Of a DNA stretch of 54,895 nt, positions 34,526 through 46,566 are shown piece by piece; position 1 is the stretch's first letter; every line of letters starts with the position of its first letter. The stretch is from assembly GCA_943704525.1 (NCBI GenBank), contig CALSCQ010002252.1, positions 35,001 through 89,895 of the forward strand, in the 5' to 3' direction. Source of the DNA: Pigoraptor vietnamica. Lineage: Eukaryota > Opisthokonta > Filasterea. A model generated the notes under the pieces. It worked only from the letters and a program-made list of their open reading frames with translations. It did not search any database and had not been told where the DNA came from. The position numbers were made by a program, and so were the translations under genes.

Positions 34526-35053
34526 CAGCCGCACATGCCGCTCGCCATCGCGTCGCTGCCTGCCGTCCTGCGTCTGCGCTGCGCTGCTCTGCGTTTGCCG
34601 CCCGCGTCTCGTTGCGTTTCTGCGCGCGCCCGCGTCTTTCTCGCACGTCCACTTTTGCTTTCTCTTGTTTATCGTGTACGTAATAGTTGGCGTTGCTGCG
34701 TCGTTTTGGTTTTGTTATTGGTTGGGATGCCACGTGTCCCGTACTATGCCCGCGCCGAATTTTCGAGGCTCTCGCGAGTTTCCTCGTGTCGGTGACACTT
34801 GATCTGCCGCCGCGCGTTATTGCGTGCGTTTGCCCGCGCGTGACTCAATGTAATCACCGCAACGCGGTGTTGTAACTTGAAATGCCGGCTGTACTTGGGT
34901 CGCGTGCGTGTGCTGCGTCCGCCTAGCACGCGTGCGCACGAACAACAGTTCCACTGCCATGGGAAGACCTTACTAAAATGTACCGCGAAGAAGTCCATCT
35001 GCAGCACACGCGTGCTCCACGGCGCACAGCATAAGACGACCGTTCATTGCGCC
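34526..35053. other. convergent intergenic region, phosphodiesterase / TIM44
   Basis: About 530 bp between facing stop codons, with several T- and GT-rich runs that could belong to 3' ends. No gene recognised. Confidence 0.4.
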
Positions 35054-35533
35054 TCAGATGGTCTCGCGCGTCATCTGAACGGCCATCTCCATGACCTTCC
35101 ACGCGTTGGCCGGGTCGAAGATCGACTGGTCGCGGCAAAGCGCCCACGTGTAGTACACGTCCTCGATCTTCTCCTGTGGATCGAAGCAGAGAATTGCACG
35201 CGTTGTCAGAACAGAATGGCAGTCGTCGTGCAGCATGCAAACTCAAGACACGAGAAGCGGGCGTCACGCTAGCACTTTGATCTCTCCTGTCCCCATCTCG
35301 CCGCACAAAGTGATGCAACCGAAGGGAATGTCATGCAATGGCTGTGAGATGGCTTCACGGCCACACACCGGATCGCCCTCGACAATCTTGCCCGTCCTCT
35401 TGTCGCGAACGACCATCGTCTGCTGCGCCGTGAACATGAACACGAGCACGGGGCCCTGCTCCATCACGCGCGCAAGAGCAAGCTGTGGGCGCGCAAGGGA
35501 AACGTGGCGATCGTGTAAGCTCAATTGAACACG

Positions 35534-35627
<94 letters not shown>

Positions 35628-37697
35628 GGGGGCGATAAGTGCACATTCGGTCACTACTTACGTCTACGTTGCGAATGTCGAGAATCTTGGCGTCGACAAA
35701 AAGGCCGGCGTCATTGCGGAACTTGATGTTCGCGGCAAGGACATTGAACACCTGCGATTGGCGACGAAATTAGTACAACAGGCCCTTCAGCACGCGTTAT
35801 CTTCCCCACTCACACAACACACACACAAACACACACGCTCTCACTCACTCTAACTTTTCTCACTCTCACACTCTCCCTTTCACAAACGCATTTGAACAGA
35901 GTCCGAAAGGCCGCACACAAACGCAATCAAACGACAACGACTCTCATCGACACCCACAGGCTCGTGTAGCCACTCGTTGAGGATTTCGAGGTCGCCGCTG
36001 AGGTACGCCTCGAGCACCGTGGGGATGATCTCCAGCTCGACCTCTTGGATAAACTTCTCCTTGTTGAACTTGGGGTCGACCTTCGCAATCTCCGCGAGGC
36101 ACTGCGCCGTCTCGTTCTCGGCGAACATGGTGCCTGGCGAACGCGAACAAGACAACAGAACGATGGAGTCGTCAGCCAGCGAGTTCACACGGGATTTTGG
36201 AAAAGCGTGGACGCACAACCACAGGCAAGACCAGAGCAAGTAATGTACGAACTGCATGCACACAGCGCACTGAACGTGACTAACCCATCGTGTCCGATAA
36301 CCGCGAAGTGAAGGCCTTCGTCGCACGCACGAACACATTGTCGCTCTCGTCGACCTTCTGCTTGAAGGAGAAGAGACCTGTGGACGGGAATCTTCATCAG
36401 AGAGCGACTCTACCGCGGTGCGAAGCTCAGTTAAAGCAGCACAATTACATACAACAGACAACACACAATAATAGCACGAAGCACATTCGCGCAGACATAC
36501 ACACAGACACGCCACACACCCACGCACACACACACACACACGCACACGCACACGCACACACACACACACACACGCGCACACACACACGCACACACACACA
36601 CACACACACGCACACACACACACGCACACATACACACACACATGCGCGCACGCACACATAAGAACAAAAAACGCACACAGGACACAGCCACACACAGCCA
36701 CGCACTTTGAATAAGAGGGTTGTTCTCCTTGAAGTCCTTCCACTGTGTCTGCCACTTGGAGTCCTTGTGAAGAACAACGCGCGTCTCCGAACTGCGGCAC
36801 AGCCCAAAAGAGAAGCCCGTCAGTGCATTTTTTTCAGGCGGTACCCAAATACACACATGAACATGCTGGTTGACTAGAGTGGCGTGCTCGACATGTGCGC
36901 ACAGGCGTACTAATCCCGCGCGCACGGAAATTTTGCAACGCACATACAATTGTGCCCATGCGTGCTAGGTTGCGTATGTGCAACTTCATCGCGTGCACGC
37001 ACCTCTCCTGGATGTCGCCGTAGTCCTCCTTCTTCACGATGCGCCGCCTCCGCGTCTTCGGCTTGGCATACGGCGCAAATCGCGCAGAGCCCTCGTCCAC
37101 GAGCTCGTTCGTGATCGCCTTCACGCCCTCCGACACCTTCTGCACCAGCGGATTCTCAACAACGACCTTGCCAGACTCGGCGATCGTCTCGGCGGCGGCT
37201 TCGGCGGCTGCCTTCGCAGTGTCCGCTACGTCCTTCACCACCTTCGTCTCCGCGACAGTCCCCCCCACGGTACTCGACACAGTGTCCGTAACGCTCTTGA
37301 GGACCTGCGCTAGCCTGCTCGCGCTTGCCTTCCCCGCCTCTTGGGTCGTCTCCGCCACCGCCTCGACCGTCTTCTTTGCGGCCTTGACCGCATCGAGCTC
37401 CTCCAGCTTCCTCTTCTCCTCGGCGAGTCGCTTCAGGTTCTCTTGAATCTCCTTGTTGCGACCAAAGCCCTTCTTGAGATTGTCGACAAAGTGCTTGAAC
37501 ATGTCCGACATGTGCCGCACGGGAACGACGGCCGAACCGTGCGAGCCCGCACGCGGCAACACGCCACGCGTGTGCGCATACTGACTCCTCGGGATGCCCG
37601 CCAACAAACGCCGCTGCAACACCGCCGCTGCCACACCCGTCGACGCACTGCACCCGCGCGTCGCCGCCTGCGCCGTCTTCCGCGCCACCGACAACAT
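35054..37697 (-). CDS. TIM44: mitochondrial import inner membrane translocase subunit TIM44
   Basis: Peripheral matrix-side subunit that couples the TIM23 channel to mtHsp70 in the presequence translocase motor. Exons 37697-37003, 36791-36706, 36377-36285, 36133-35958, 35751-35662, 35482-35369 and 35173-35054 give 457 aa. Residues 1-60 form an Arg/Ser/Ala-rich presequence, followed by a highly charged, Ala-rich helical region (about 62-190) typical of the mtHsp70/TIM23-binding half. The C-terminal Tim44-like domain is well conserved: VLHKDSKWQTQWKDFKENN, VDPKFNKEKFIQE, IIPTVLEAYLSGDLEILNEW, ALARVMEQGPVLVF and a final TWALCRDQSIF. The frame is open 37 codons further upstream, but the presequence logic favours the ATG at 37697. 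Two introns contain long sense-strand (GT)n repeats. Confidence 0.95.
35535..35625. repeat. (CA)n microsatellite in TIM44 intron 5
   Basis: About 45 perfect CA units (91 bp), reading (TG)n on the gene's sense strand. It lies just downstream of the exon 5 donor. Confidence 0.97.
36499..36659. repeat. imperfect CA/CG-rich tract in TIM44 intron 2
   Basis: About 160 bp of ACAC runs interrupted by ACGC, reading TGTG/GCGT on the sense strand, inside the intron between exons 2 and 3. Confidence 0.93.
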
Positions 37698-38361
37698 CGT
37701 ACCGACTATAAAAATAATGCGACCACACTTCGGTTGATCGCCGCGACGGCGAACGCCCTGCAAGCAATGCGCAGACGCTCCCGAGCAGAACACCTCGGAA
37801 GGGTACAAAGTCGAATGCTGTTTGTGTCCCTCCTTTTGCGCTTTTACGGAAGACTGCGATTAGAAGCGATTTTCAGCTGCGGTTCGCCACGTGTTGTGCG
37901 ACCGACAGCTGACATCACGCCCGACTGGACAGGTCACCATTTTCCGAGTTCTCGCAAATTACGAGGTAACCTGGCGTGCCAGATGAGTGACATTGACGGA
38001 CGCGTGCTTACAGCACGAACTTTCTGCCGATTCGATTTTCTGTACAATCGGGGAGCTCTTGCGGAGACATTGCCCTCTTTCTTCGTGCTGCAGCAGGACT
38101 CTTTGAGGTCCTTCTCTTTTGTGGCTGTGGTTGAGGAGATGGACAAAGTAGCTGCGGCTGACAGGGGGTGACAGCAGCGTGCCCACTGTGTCCGTTGGTT
38201 GCGCGAAATCGGTGAGTGCTGCCCGCGATTGACAGACGCATGTTCGCGATTGGCAGACGATGAACTTCCTTACTCTAATCTTCATAGCTCATTCTCTCCC
38301 ACTATGCACTCATGATTGTTGGCACTGAAGTCGAAAACGATCGCAGCGTTCCACGCCCACG
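37698..38361. promoter_or_regulatory. divergent intergenic region, TIM44 / FKRP-like
   Basis: About 660 bp between two divergent starts, presumably containing both promoters and leaders. No extra gene recognised. Confidence 0.4.
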
Positions 38362-41284
38362 ATGGGTCTCTGGACCTCATGCCGGCGCCTCTGCCCCTTT
38401 CGCCGGGTCCTCTTCCTGACGATCGCGGCCCTGCTTTCCGTCAATCTGCTCGCTCTCGTTTATATGCAATCGAGCACGACTGGGCCCGAAGCGCCGCGCG
38501 AACGTCCACCGATCGTCACAGTAGTGATACGAGACTTTATGTTCTTTCGCAACAACGTGCCCGGGACTGTCGCTGCCGTGAATCGCGCGCTTCCGTCGGC
38601 GAAGGTTCTTGTGGTCTCGCGCGGCGTGCCCTATCCTCCCATTGAGCTTTCGCAGGGGAGCCATGCGACGGTGGGTGATAGTCGTGGGTGCGTCAAACAG
38701 CACGTGGACCACTGAACGGCTTCTGTCGTAGATTTTGTTGCTTGCGCTCGCACCCCCGAGTGTGTTCTCAATGCGTTCGCGCGGGATGACATTCGCGTCG
38801 CCTACTACTGTACTTGGGTCACTGCCTCATCGTGTCTCACTGTAGCTCGTAAAATTCGACTGAGCAGTTTGTCAATGTTGCGGTTGTTCCCGGCGACAAC
38901 CACACGCTGCACCGCGCGGAAACCTTCATCACGACGCCCTACACGCTCGTCCTTCCCGACAATGTCTTCCCGTCGAGCGACGCGGACGTTGTCGCTATGG
39001 TGAAGACGCTCGAGGCGCACGCAGGCGCGAGGGCGGCACACGCAGACAGGGGGGTTCGTATCGCCGCCGCACAGGTCGTGGCGGAGGGAGAGGACGGCCG
39101 TGGCGGCCATTCGGGCGCGCTCTGCAAGTGCCAAGCGATGGACTTTGACGTGAGGCGATGGACGCTGACGGTCAACTCTGCCCATGGCGCCGTGTTGCCG
39201 TCACCGGTGGTACGTGTTCGACCTAGCCCCAACCCCCCAAACTGCTTGCGTCTTTGTGTGTTGTGCTTGTTATTTAGGCTTGCCTCCTCTGTCTCAATGC
39301 GTCTTTCCGCTGTATGAGATTGCCTGATGTACAGGCGACTATGCACTGCTTGTTTCCTATTCATCCACTACTTAAATCCACAACTTTCCCTCTTCCATTC
39401 CGTTGCAGATCTGCGGCGCTGTGCGGTGTGCGACGTGCCTGCGCCAGGCGCCAATTCTTCTCGCCACGAGGGACCTCTTGGCACTCGATTGGGACGCGTA
39501 CGATAGGATGACGTCAGAGGCCATCTTTGCGCAGGCGTCCGCAAGGAATTGGAAGGTGTGCTCGTGTGCATGTGCATGCTTGCGTGCGCGTATGCGTGTG
39601 ATATATAGACTATGAGAGAGAGAGAGAGAGAGAGTGTGTGTGTGTGTGTGCGTATGTGTGCGTGTGTGATTACATGTGTGTGTGTGTGTGATTATACATG
39701 TGTGTGTGGTGTGCGCGTGTGTGTGAGCTCGTGAGGCCACACCGCGTCAAATGGTCACAGTATGTACGGTGCAAATGATGTGCGGCAAAGAGTGTGTCCT
39801 CATCGGCCCACATGCGCCGCCATTTGTCACACCAGGTCGCCTTGCACGAGTCCTCTTCGTTTGCGGCCGGCACACCGCTCTTCGACCACGACGAGCACCT
39901 TAAGTGGAAGGCCAACCGCGACTTTACGAACTCAAAACGCGCCATGAACGCACGTCTGGGCATCAAACTCGTTGTCGAAAGTTCCGGCGTGGGAGAGCCC
40001 AAGCGCGAGTTCTTTGGTACGTGTGCGCAGGGTGGATTTCGCTCTGCATTCAGGAGAAGAGGAAGAGTCGAACGTCAATGACATGGTTGATAGAGAGGGA
40101 CTGTCAATCGTTGCGTTGACGCACCCGCGCCTCCCTCTCGCGTGCCAGGCTGCAATCGGAAGGGCCCGCGGTGCTTTGGGACTGTCGTCGATGATGCGCC
40201 GGAATTTCTGTATGCGGGAAGGTGGGAGTTGCACGCAGAATGCGCAGCGCACACACTGCCGGCGCAACACACGCAGACCCACGTACCCACACTGCTGTGC
40301 GTTCTTTTGCCAGTCGCACTCACGTCGGCTGATCTCAGGTGGACGCCTCCGTGCTGCCTGCACGCCATCCGCACGACGGGACGGCATGTGATCAACCGCC
40401 TGGAGGAGGCCGGAGTGCGCTACTGGCTTGAGGGTGGCACATTGCTCGGAGCGATGCGCAGCGGCGACATCATCCCTTGGGTGTGTGGCGCTCCGAAGAC
40501 GTGCACATGTAACGCAACGAAGAACACGTGTGCAATGTGTTATGCGAAGAGCACCTGTGTGTCTTCTCCCATGCGCAGCGTAGACTGGCACGCCTGTCGC
40601 TTGGTGTGCGTGCGTCCTGGATATTTGCTGTTGGATGCGAGTTTGATCAATCGCCGCACTCACGTCGCAGGATTACGACATGGACATTGGCATTTTCGAG
40701 GACGACATTGCCCGCCTCCCCGAATTGGCCGCCGTGCGCAAGCTCGCAAAGGGCGGAACGAAGACGTTCGACGGCTTTGTGTGGGAGAACGCGCGCGAGG
40801 GCGCGTTTTTCCGCGTGCAGTACAGCGAGGCGAACCACCTCCACGTGGACCTGTGGCCGTTCCGGGAGCGCGCGAGTGACGGCATGATGACGAAGGACAC
40901 GTGGATGGCGACGCATCGGCAGGACATGGAGTTCCCGTCGCACTTTTTGAAGCCGCTGCACCGGATGGGTGGGTGTGGTGCTCGTGCGGCTGTTTGTTGT
41001 GCCCATCCTTCTCCCTTTTATCCTCTGGGTTGCTGCCGTTCCTTGAATCTCTGTGGGAGAGTCCCAAAACTCGTGGCGTCAGCATGATACACACGAATGT
41101 TCTTGAGGGTCGCGGTGAATTCGCTGGACGCTGACTTCATGCTGTTGTCCGCTCGGCAGAGTTCATCGGGATTGAGGTGTCCGTGCCGAACAACGCGCGC
41201 GCCTTTCTCGAGCTCAAGTTTGGCCCTGGCGTCATTGAGAATCCGCGCTTTCCCGGCGGCGCCGAGCACATCAGCACTGGCTGA
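38362..41284 (+). CDS. FKRP: fukutin-related protein homologue (LicD-type ribitol-phosphate transferase family)
   Basis: In animals FKRP adds a second ribitol-5-phosphate from CDP-ribitol to the O-mannosyl glycan of alpha-dystroglycan in the Golgi. Exons 38362-38670, 38868-39209, 39409-39555, 39836-40016, 40149-40221, 40339-40480, 40671-40968 and 41160-41284 give 538 aa (human about 495). A short basic N-terminus plus one hydrophobic segment (about 15-35) makes a type II signal anchor. A divergent stem domain follows. The catalytic part is strongly FKRP-like: [21 protein letters not shown], then the acidic DYDMD cluster (399-403), [19 protein letters not shown] and [10 protein letters not shown]. 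It continues with [17 protein letters not shown] and a terminal [13 protein letters not shown]. The order of landmarks and the C-terminus match FKRP rather than generic LicD or fukutin. It is convergent with the LARGE-like gene, 280 bp between stops. Acceptor and donor sugar in this organism are unknown. Confidence 0.9.
39614..39725 (+). repeat. (GA)n-(GT)n compound microsatellite in FKRP-like intron 3
   Basis: About 20 bp of GA repeats running into some 90 bp of GT-rich repeats on the sense strand, shortly after the exon 3 donor. Confidence 0.95.
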
Positions 41285-41564
41285 GAGGGCTCCTTCGCAG
41301 CCGAAGGCAGTACTCTTCCTACTCCAGCCCGAGCGCTCGTGCGGACGCCCACGTTCCTCTTACGGCCACCATATCTTCTCGCATAACTGGGATTGCGCAC
41401 GCGACCCATGTGGGCTTGATGCTCATCGGCCGGCCAGGTGCAAGGCCGAGACGACACAACGAGAAACGACGCGAATACGGACGAGATGGGCACTAGTTTG
41501 AGCGCTGTTCATTAGCACATGCGCACACAAGAGAATTCTTTCCTTCTCACGGACGATGCGGGCG
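41285..41564. other. intergenic between convergent FKRP-like and LARGE-like genes
   Basis: 280 bp holding both 3' ends. No additional gene or structured element recognised. Confidence 0.5.
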
Positions 41565-44500
41565 TTACGACTTGCGCCCCATCTCTTCCATAAACTCCTT
41601 CTTGAGTCTGGCCAAACACATCTGTGCGCACGTGGCCGTGATGAGGAGGTGAATGGTTGATGAGCATCCAGCACGCGGAGGTGAGGACAATCCAACGAGA
41701 GGACGATAAAGACGAACGGAAACAACGGAGACAAGGCGCAGAAGGGGAGGGTTAACGGAGACAAGGCGCAGAGGGGGAGAAAGACCCCGCAGCGCACGCG
41801 CACAGTACGACGGAGCGGAACGGCCGGCACACGCACCCTGTAGAGCTGGTTCTTCCTGAACTTGCGGATGTCGAGCGAAGGGCTGTGCGGCATGTGCACA
41901 ATAAAGCCCTCCGGAATGACGACAAACTCATAGCCCTTTTTCGAGAGCTCGTAAATGTGCGAGACTTTGTTCCAGCCAAAGCCCACAAACCGCGTGTCGT
42001 ACCTGCCACACCGCCAACAATAAGCCATCAAGTCATCGCGATTCACAGCTCGGCAACCTGACATGATGTTGTCCCACAACACACTACCCACACGCACCCG
42101 TCCCCATGCAGGAACTCACCTCTGCACGTCGCGGCGCACCACAATGTACGGCTCAAAATCCGGCGCCCACTGGATCGTGTACGGGCGCGACGCCGTTCGC
42201 CACCGGTCAAAGTCGGTCGGCGCGTGCCCCTGCGGCCACTCGTTGAAGCGGAAGGTCGTGACGTCCCGCGTCTCGACCATTTTGAAAAGATCCGCCTTTG
42301 ACGCGGGCATCGCAAACTTGTACTTGAACGTCTCGAACGCAGGGACCACCAGCGCCTTCTGACCCTCCGCCATGCCCGTGCTGGCGATTGTGGCTCTGCA
42401 GGGGACGAGGGGTTTATCAGGCGAGAGGGCACCGCGACAAAACCGAGAGACACTGCCACAACACACAACAAGACATGAGGGCACGGACGTGCCCTCACCG
42501 CAGCGTGCTGTAGAGGTCCTTTGTCGGGAGAAAGTCAATGTCGACGAGGAAGGCGAAGGGTGTCCGGACTTCGTCGAGGGCGACGTTGCGCAGGTAATTG
42601 ATGGGAAAGAAAATCTGCCGAGATGGCGGAGGATGGGCGTCAGCCATCCGGCAACCGTTCGTCCAACTGAGAATTGACCACGCGCACGCTGTACCACTCT
42701 CCGCTTGTGGAAGTCCGTGACGTTTCAGCGCATGCACATCACTCAATTCGACACGTGCCAACGCGCCGCACAAGCTGCCACCAACCCACCCCCTCCACGT
42801 AGATGAAGTGATAGCCAATATTCTTCCGCGCGGACAGCGTAGGCGAGCTCTCGATGTATGTGCTCACTTGCGCCGCATCTGCGTCAGTGAGGTAGATCGA
42901 GAGCGACATGGGACCTGCACGTGCCACGCGAGCAGAGTATGCGTTAGAGAGACGAGCGCACGGCCGATGCCTTTGTTGCAAGAACAATGTCGCGACAGAG
43001 CACTCGAGAACGCCAACACACCTTCCCAGTGCTCTGCAAGCGGCTCCAGCATCACCAGGCGGTCCAGCGAGAACTGGGTAACGAGCGTTACGTCGTCGTT
43101 CGATTGCTGTCGACATCAAAGTGCCGGTGAGTGACATATACCGCGAACACGGCACGCGCATAAGACTGAACGCACACAAGCCACGCAGTTCCTGCACACG
43201 CCACGTAAGGTTACAAACGCACCGGCGGCTCTTCGTAGTCCTCGTAATAGAGGTGCGTGCGGTAGCGCGTGTCGGCGGCCTTGCGAAACTCGATGCATTC
43301 GTCGTACACCGTGTTTTCCTTCTCCGCCCCGAAGCGGGGGCACGCGAGCAGCTCACGGCGGAGAAGCCCGCCATCGTACTGATGGAGCGCAACAGGAAAC
43401 CACCGTGAGAATGGGGTGCTGATGCTCGTACAGCTTGTCACACACGCCCGCACGTCCCGCACGCCCGCACACACGCACACCAACAATTACACAGAACGCT
43501 CACCTGCGAGAAAGTCGCGACAAACAGGCGGAAGAACTCAATGTTCTTGTTGGCGACGGCAGTCTTCTTGGGCGAGTTCCAGTGCACCACTCCAATCTGC
43601 AGCAAACAAGCACACAAGAGCATTCACACACACTGTTGAGCCGGAGCGAGCAACGCACAAGACACCACAAAGCACATAAAACGCCTGCACCCCACCGTGC
43701 CACGCTCCCTGTAGCACACGTCGGCGAGAGAGTTGTCGCTGAGCTGGATGTTCCACTCGCACGGCAGGCGATACACGATGCGCGGGTTCTCCTTGATGAC
43801 GGCGTTGATGACGTCCTGGTCCGCGAGGTGCGTGATCTTCCGCCCCGGTTCGCGCTGCTCGAGCTCCGCGCGCGCAGTCTCCAGCCACACGCGGTCCCAC
43901 TTCATTTTGCGCATGCGACCGAGATCCATGAGCATGACGCCCGTGTTGAACCCGACGCCCACAGCCGGCCACGGGTGGCTCGACTTGAGCTTGCCCAGGT
44001 ACCACTCGCTCTGGTTCTCCACCAGACCCAGCACCTGATCCGGCTCGAAGCGCGAAAAGTGCTCCCACAGCTTCGCAATGTCCGCGCCAAAGACGACGTC
44101 GGTATCGAGCGTGATGAGGCGTTCGACGTCCGGCAGCGCGACCTCTAGCGTCAGCTTGAGCAACCCGAACACTCCAGAATAGTGGGACGTGGGAATCGTC
44201 GCCACTCGGTTGCGGTAATCGTCTGTCTTGTAATACGACGCCGTTACATGAGGGACGTGCCACGTCGCAAATAGCACGCGCAAGATGCGCTCGGACGCAT
44301 CGTCGACGAGCAGGTGCAAGTGCAGCGGGTGTTGGCGATAGAAGAGGATCGACTTTAGCACAGCCACCACCGATCTGCAGTGCGGTGCGTCAGCATCGCC
44401 GTTGTCACACGAGCATCCCAAGGGGTAGCGCGACATGAAAACACACGGGCTTGAACAACGCATACACACTGGCCATCAGCGCAACTATTCTCCCTCGCTC

Positions 44501-44787
44501 ACCGGCTCGACTTGTACCCAGCACAGACGATGGCGATGTGAATCGTGTCACAGCGCCCCAGCATTCCGTCGCCGTTTTCGCCGTTTGCGTCCGCGCACTG
44601 CACAGCACCCGACCCTGCGCAAATTCCACGCAATCAGGCAAAATACCCACGACGCAGTCACTTTACAAGGGGGATCGTCACCTCGCGTTGTTCTTGGGAG
44701 GCCATCTTTTTGGTAGAGTGTAAACGCAACAACGACACCGACCACAACCGCCAGCCCAAGCCTTCTACAAAGGGCGGTCGTCCGCAT
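41565..44787 (-). CDS. LARGE1: LARGE-like bifunctional xylosyl-/glucuronyltransferase (GT8 + GT49)
   Basis: In animals LARGE polymerises matriglycan (xylose-glucuronic acid repeats) on alpha-dystroglycan in the Golgi. Eleven exons: 44787-44682, 44614-44503, 44374-43696, 43596-43504, 43378-43223, 43106-43022, 42914-42790, 42614-42499, 42395-42120, 42002-41837 and 41621-41565, predicting 656 aa (human LARGE1 about 756). A basic N-terminus and hydrophobic segment (about 11-22) form a type II anchor. The GT8 domain (about 60-330) has [20 protein letters not shown], the DxD LDTD at 163-165, [12 protein letters not shown] and [12 protein letters not shown]. The GT49 domain (about 395-650) has [13 protein letters not shown], the DxD VDID at 477-479, [29 protein letters not shown] and [13 protein letters not shown]. 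Both metal motifs are intact, so both activities may be kept. A start at 44820 is also possible. Stop-to-stop distance to the FKRP-like gene is 280 bp. Confidence 0.93.
41723..41779. repeat. 26-bp direct duplication in LARGE-like intron 10
   Basis: AACGGAGACAAGGCGCAG followed by A/G-rich sequence occurs at 41723-41748 and again at 41754-41779, differing by one base, in the intron before the last exon. Confidence 0.9.
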
Positions 44788-45418
44788 GCTGACCGTGCGA
44801 ATAGGGGCGCCGGCACCCACGAGAGCACAAAGGTATTACCGCATGTGACAGATTAGCCACGGTTGGCTGCTGCGGTAACTGCGGACTCGTGCTCAACAGC
44901 GGGAGAGTATGAGAGCTATCAATAAATGAGAATGGGAACCGCTTCTCACGTGTGCATGTAGCCCAATGAGAGCAGTGAGTGCAGCTCAAGTCGACGGGTT
45001 GAAATCGCCGATTCGCGTCGGTGCCGGTAGAAGGGTGTGTGGAATAGAAGCCGCAGCTGTCAACCCACATGACATGTGGACACCGAGTATTATATTGAAA
45101 CACCCTCAAAACTGGCCCCATTTCAGACGTTTTCAATTCCGATGTATAGTAACATGATACTAAACTGAGACATAAAATACCATCATTTACTTATATGAAG
45201 AATGGGGAAATATTGTACTTTGTATAGAGATTATCTGACATCAAAATCCCAAAATGGCTACAAAGCGATGACGCTAGCCCCCTTGTTCTCACACACACCC
45301 TCGCATAGCGACAGCTGGGAGCGCACACCTGCGTGCACACGTGCGACACTCTATTAAGTCGCCCCCACATTCAAACCTTCTCTACAGTGTGTCCCAGAGA
45401 CACTGTGAAACTCCAAAC
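44788..45418. promoter_or_regulatory. divergent intergenic region, LARGE-like / cystatin
   Basis: About 630 bp between divergent starts. The middle part (about 45080-45270) is markedly A+T-rich compared with its surroundings. A TATTAAG-like element near 45352 lies about 65 bp upstream of the cystatin ATG and might serve as a core promoter element, but this is only a suggestion. Confidence 0.4.
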
Positions 45419-46360
45419 ATGCGCACCGCCATTCTCACTCTCGCCGTCGCCGCGGCGCTCGTCGTGGCCTCGGCCGACGCGTTCCGCGCCGGCTCTCCGC
45501 GTCCCAAGGGATTCGGCACGCACCGCGGCGAACGCGGCATTGTCGGTGCTCCGTCGGAGATTCCCACAGACAGCGCCGATCTGTCGCCACTGTTGGAGTT
45601 TGTGGTGATGCAGATGAACCGCGAAAGCAATTCGCTTATGAAAATGGTCCCCGTGAAGATTGTCTCGGCGAGCAAGCAGGTCGTCGCAGGCCTCCTCTAC
45701 AAGATTACGTTCACCGCGGGCCTCTCGCGCTCGTGCTTGAAGGACGACCGCCTGTCGACCGTCGAGGAGTGCCCCGTGGGCGACGTGCAACAGTACACGG
45801 CCGACGTGCTCGTGCAGGCGTGGGCCAAGGAGGCGCCCGTCAAAGTCGTGCGCATCACGCCGAACCACGAAGCCGTTCCCGACGGTAGCGTCCCTGGCGG
45901 CGAGCTCCCTGTCGACGTCTATTCGGACGACGCGGCACAAGATGCGCTCGAGTTTGCGCGCAAGACGGCCGAGACGAACGTGGCTGCGACGGCGCCCGCG
46001 CTGCGCGTGACGGTCACCAAGGTGTTGTCTGCGACGAAGCAGCTCGTGAACGGGCTCGTGTACGACTTTGAGTTCCTCGCAAACGTGCGCGCGGAAGGCA
46101 GCAACGCCGCGGGTGCGACCGAGCGCATCAGCGCGCGCGTGCACCAGGCCCTCGGGGAGAGCCGCCCGCTGAACATTCTCGACATTGAGCGCCACCCAGA
46201 GTGCGGCACGGGCGTGCTGGGCCTCGCCGAGTTCGTCGGTGCCGATTTCGTTGCGGATGGCGAGGGAGCGCGTTGCGTGTCGGGCGAATACGCCGGCTGT
46301 GCCACGCCGTTTGCCTTTGCGTCTGTCGAAGACTGCAAGGTGTCCGCGGACAACGCGTAG
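45419..46360 (+). CDS. secreted double-domain cystatin-like cysteine protease inhibitor, intronless
   Basis: Predicted inhibitor of papain-like cysteine proteases, secreted or delivered to the endolysosomal system. 313 aa in a single exon. The first ~20 residues are a classical signal peptide with a hydrophobic core (LTLAVAAALVVASADA). Two cystatin repeats follow. The first has a GAPSEI start, which resembles the N-terminal trunk, and the QxVxG loop as QVVAG in SKQVVAGLLYKITF. The second has the matching loop QLVNG in TKQLVNGLVYDFEF. Cysteines cluster late in each repeat, as expected for disulphides of type 2-like cystatins. The ATG after the AT-rich upstream region was taken as start; the frame is open 26 codons upstream without signal-peptide character. 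Target proteases cannot be inferred. Confidence 0.85.
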   Translation: MRTAILTLAVAAALVVASADAFRAGSPRPKGFGTHRGERGIVGAPSEIPTDSADLSPLLEFVVMQMNRESNSLMKMVPVKIVSASKQVVAGLLYKITFTAGLSRSCLKDDRLSTVEECPVGDVQQYTADVLVQAWAKEAPVKVVRITPNHEAVPDGSVPGGELPVDVYSDDAAQDALEFARKTAETNVAATAPALRVTVTKVLSATKQLVNGLVYDFEFLANVRAEGSNAAGATERISARVHQALGESRPLNILDIERHPECGTGVLGLAEFVGADFVADGEGARCVSGEYAGCATPFAFASVEDCKVSADNA

Positions 46361-46566
46361 AGGGCACGAGCCCTGCTGTAAATACGAACCCTTTCCCCTT
46401 AGGGACATGGTTGTGCGCACGCGTGCGTGCGTGTGCTGTCAGTAAGATCCTGGAGGGTATTTGCTCCCTTTCCTTCTGTATTCTGTTGCAACAACGAAGT
46501 AAAAAAAAAACAAAGCTGTACATAATCAATGTCGACTCGAGGTTGCCCTTCATTCTTCGCGAAGAC

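Noticed and set aside
45371-46420. 349-codon open frame antisense to the cystatin gene
   Set aside because: The plus strand has a signal peptide and two QxVxG loops; the antisense frame has no recognisable feature.
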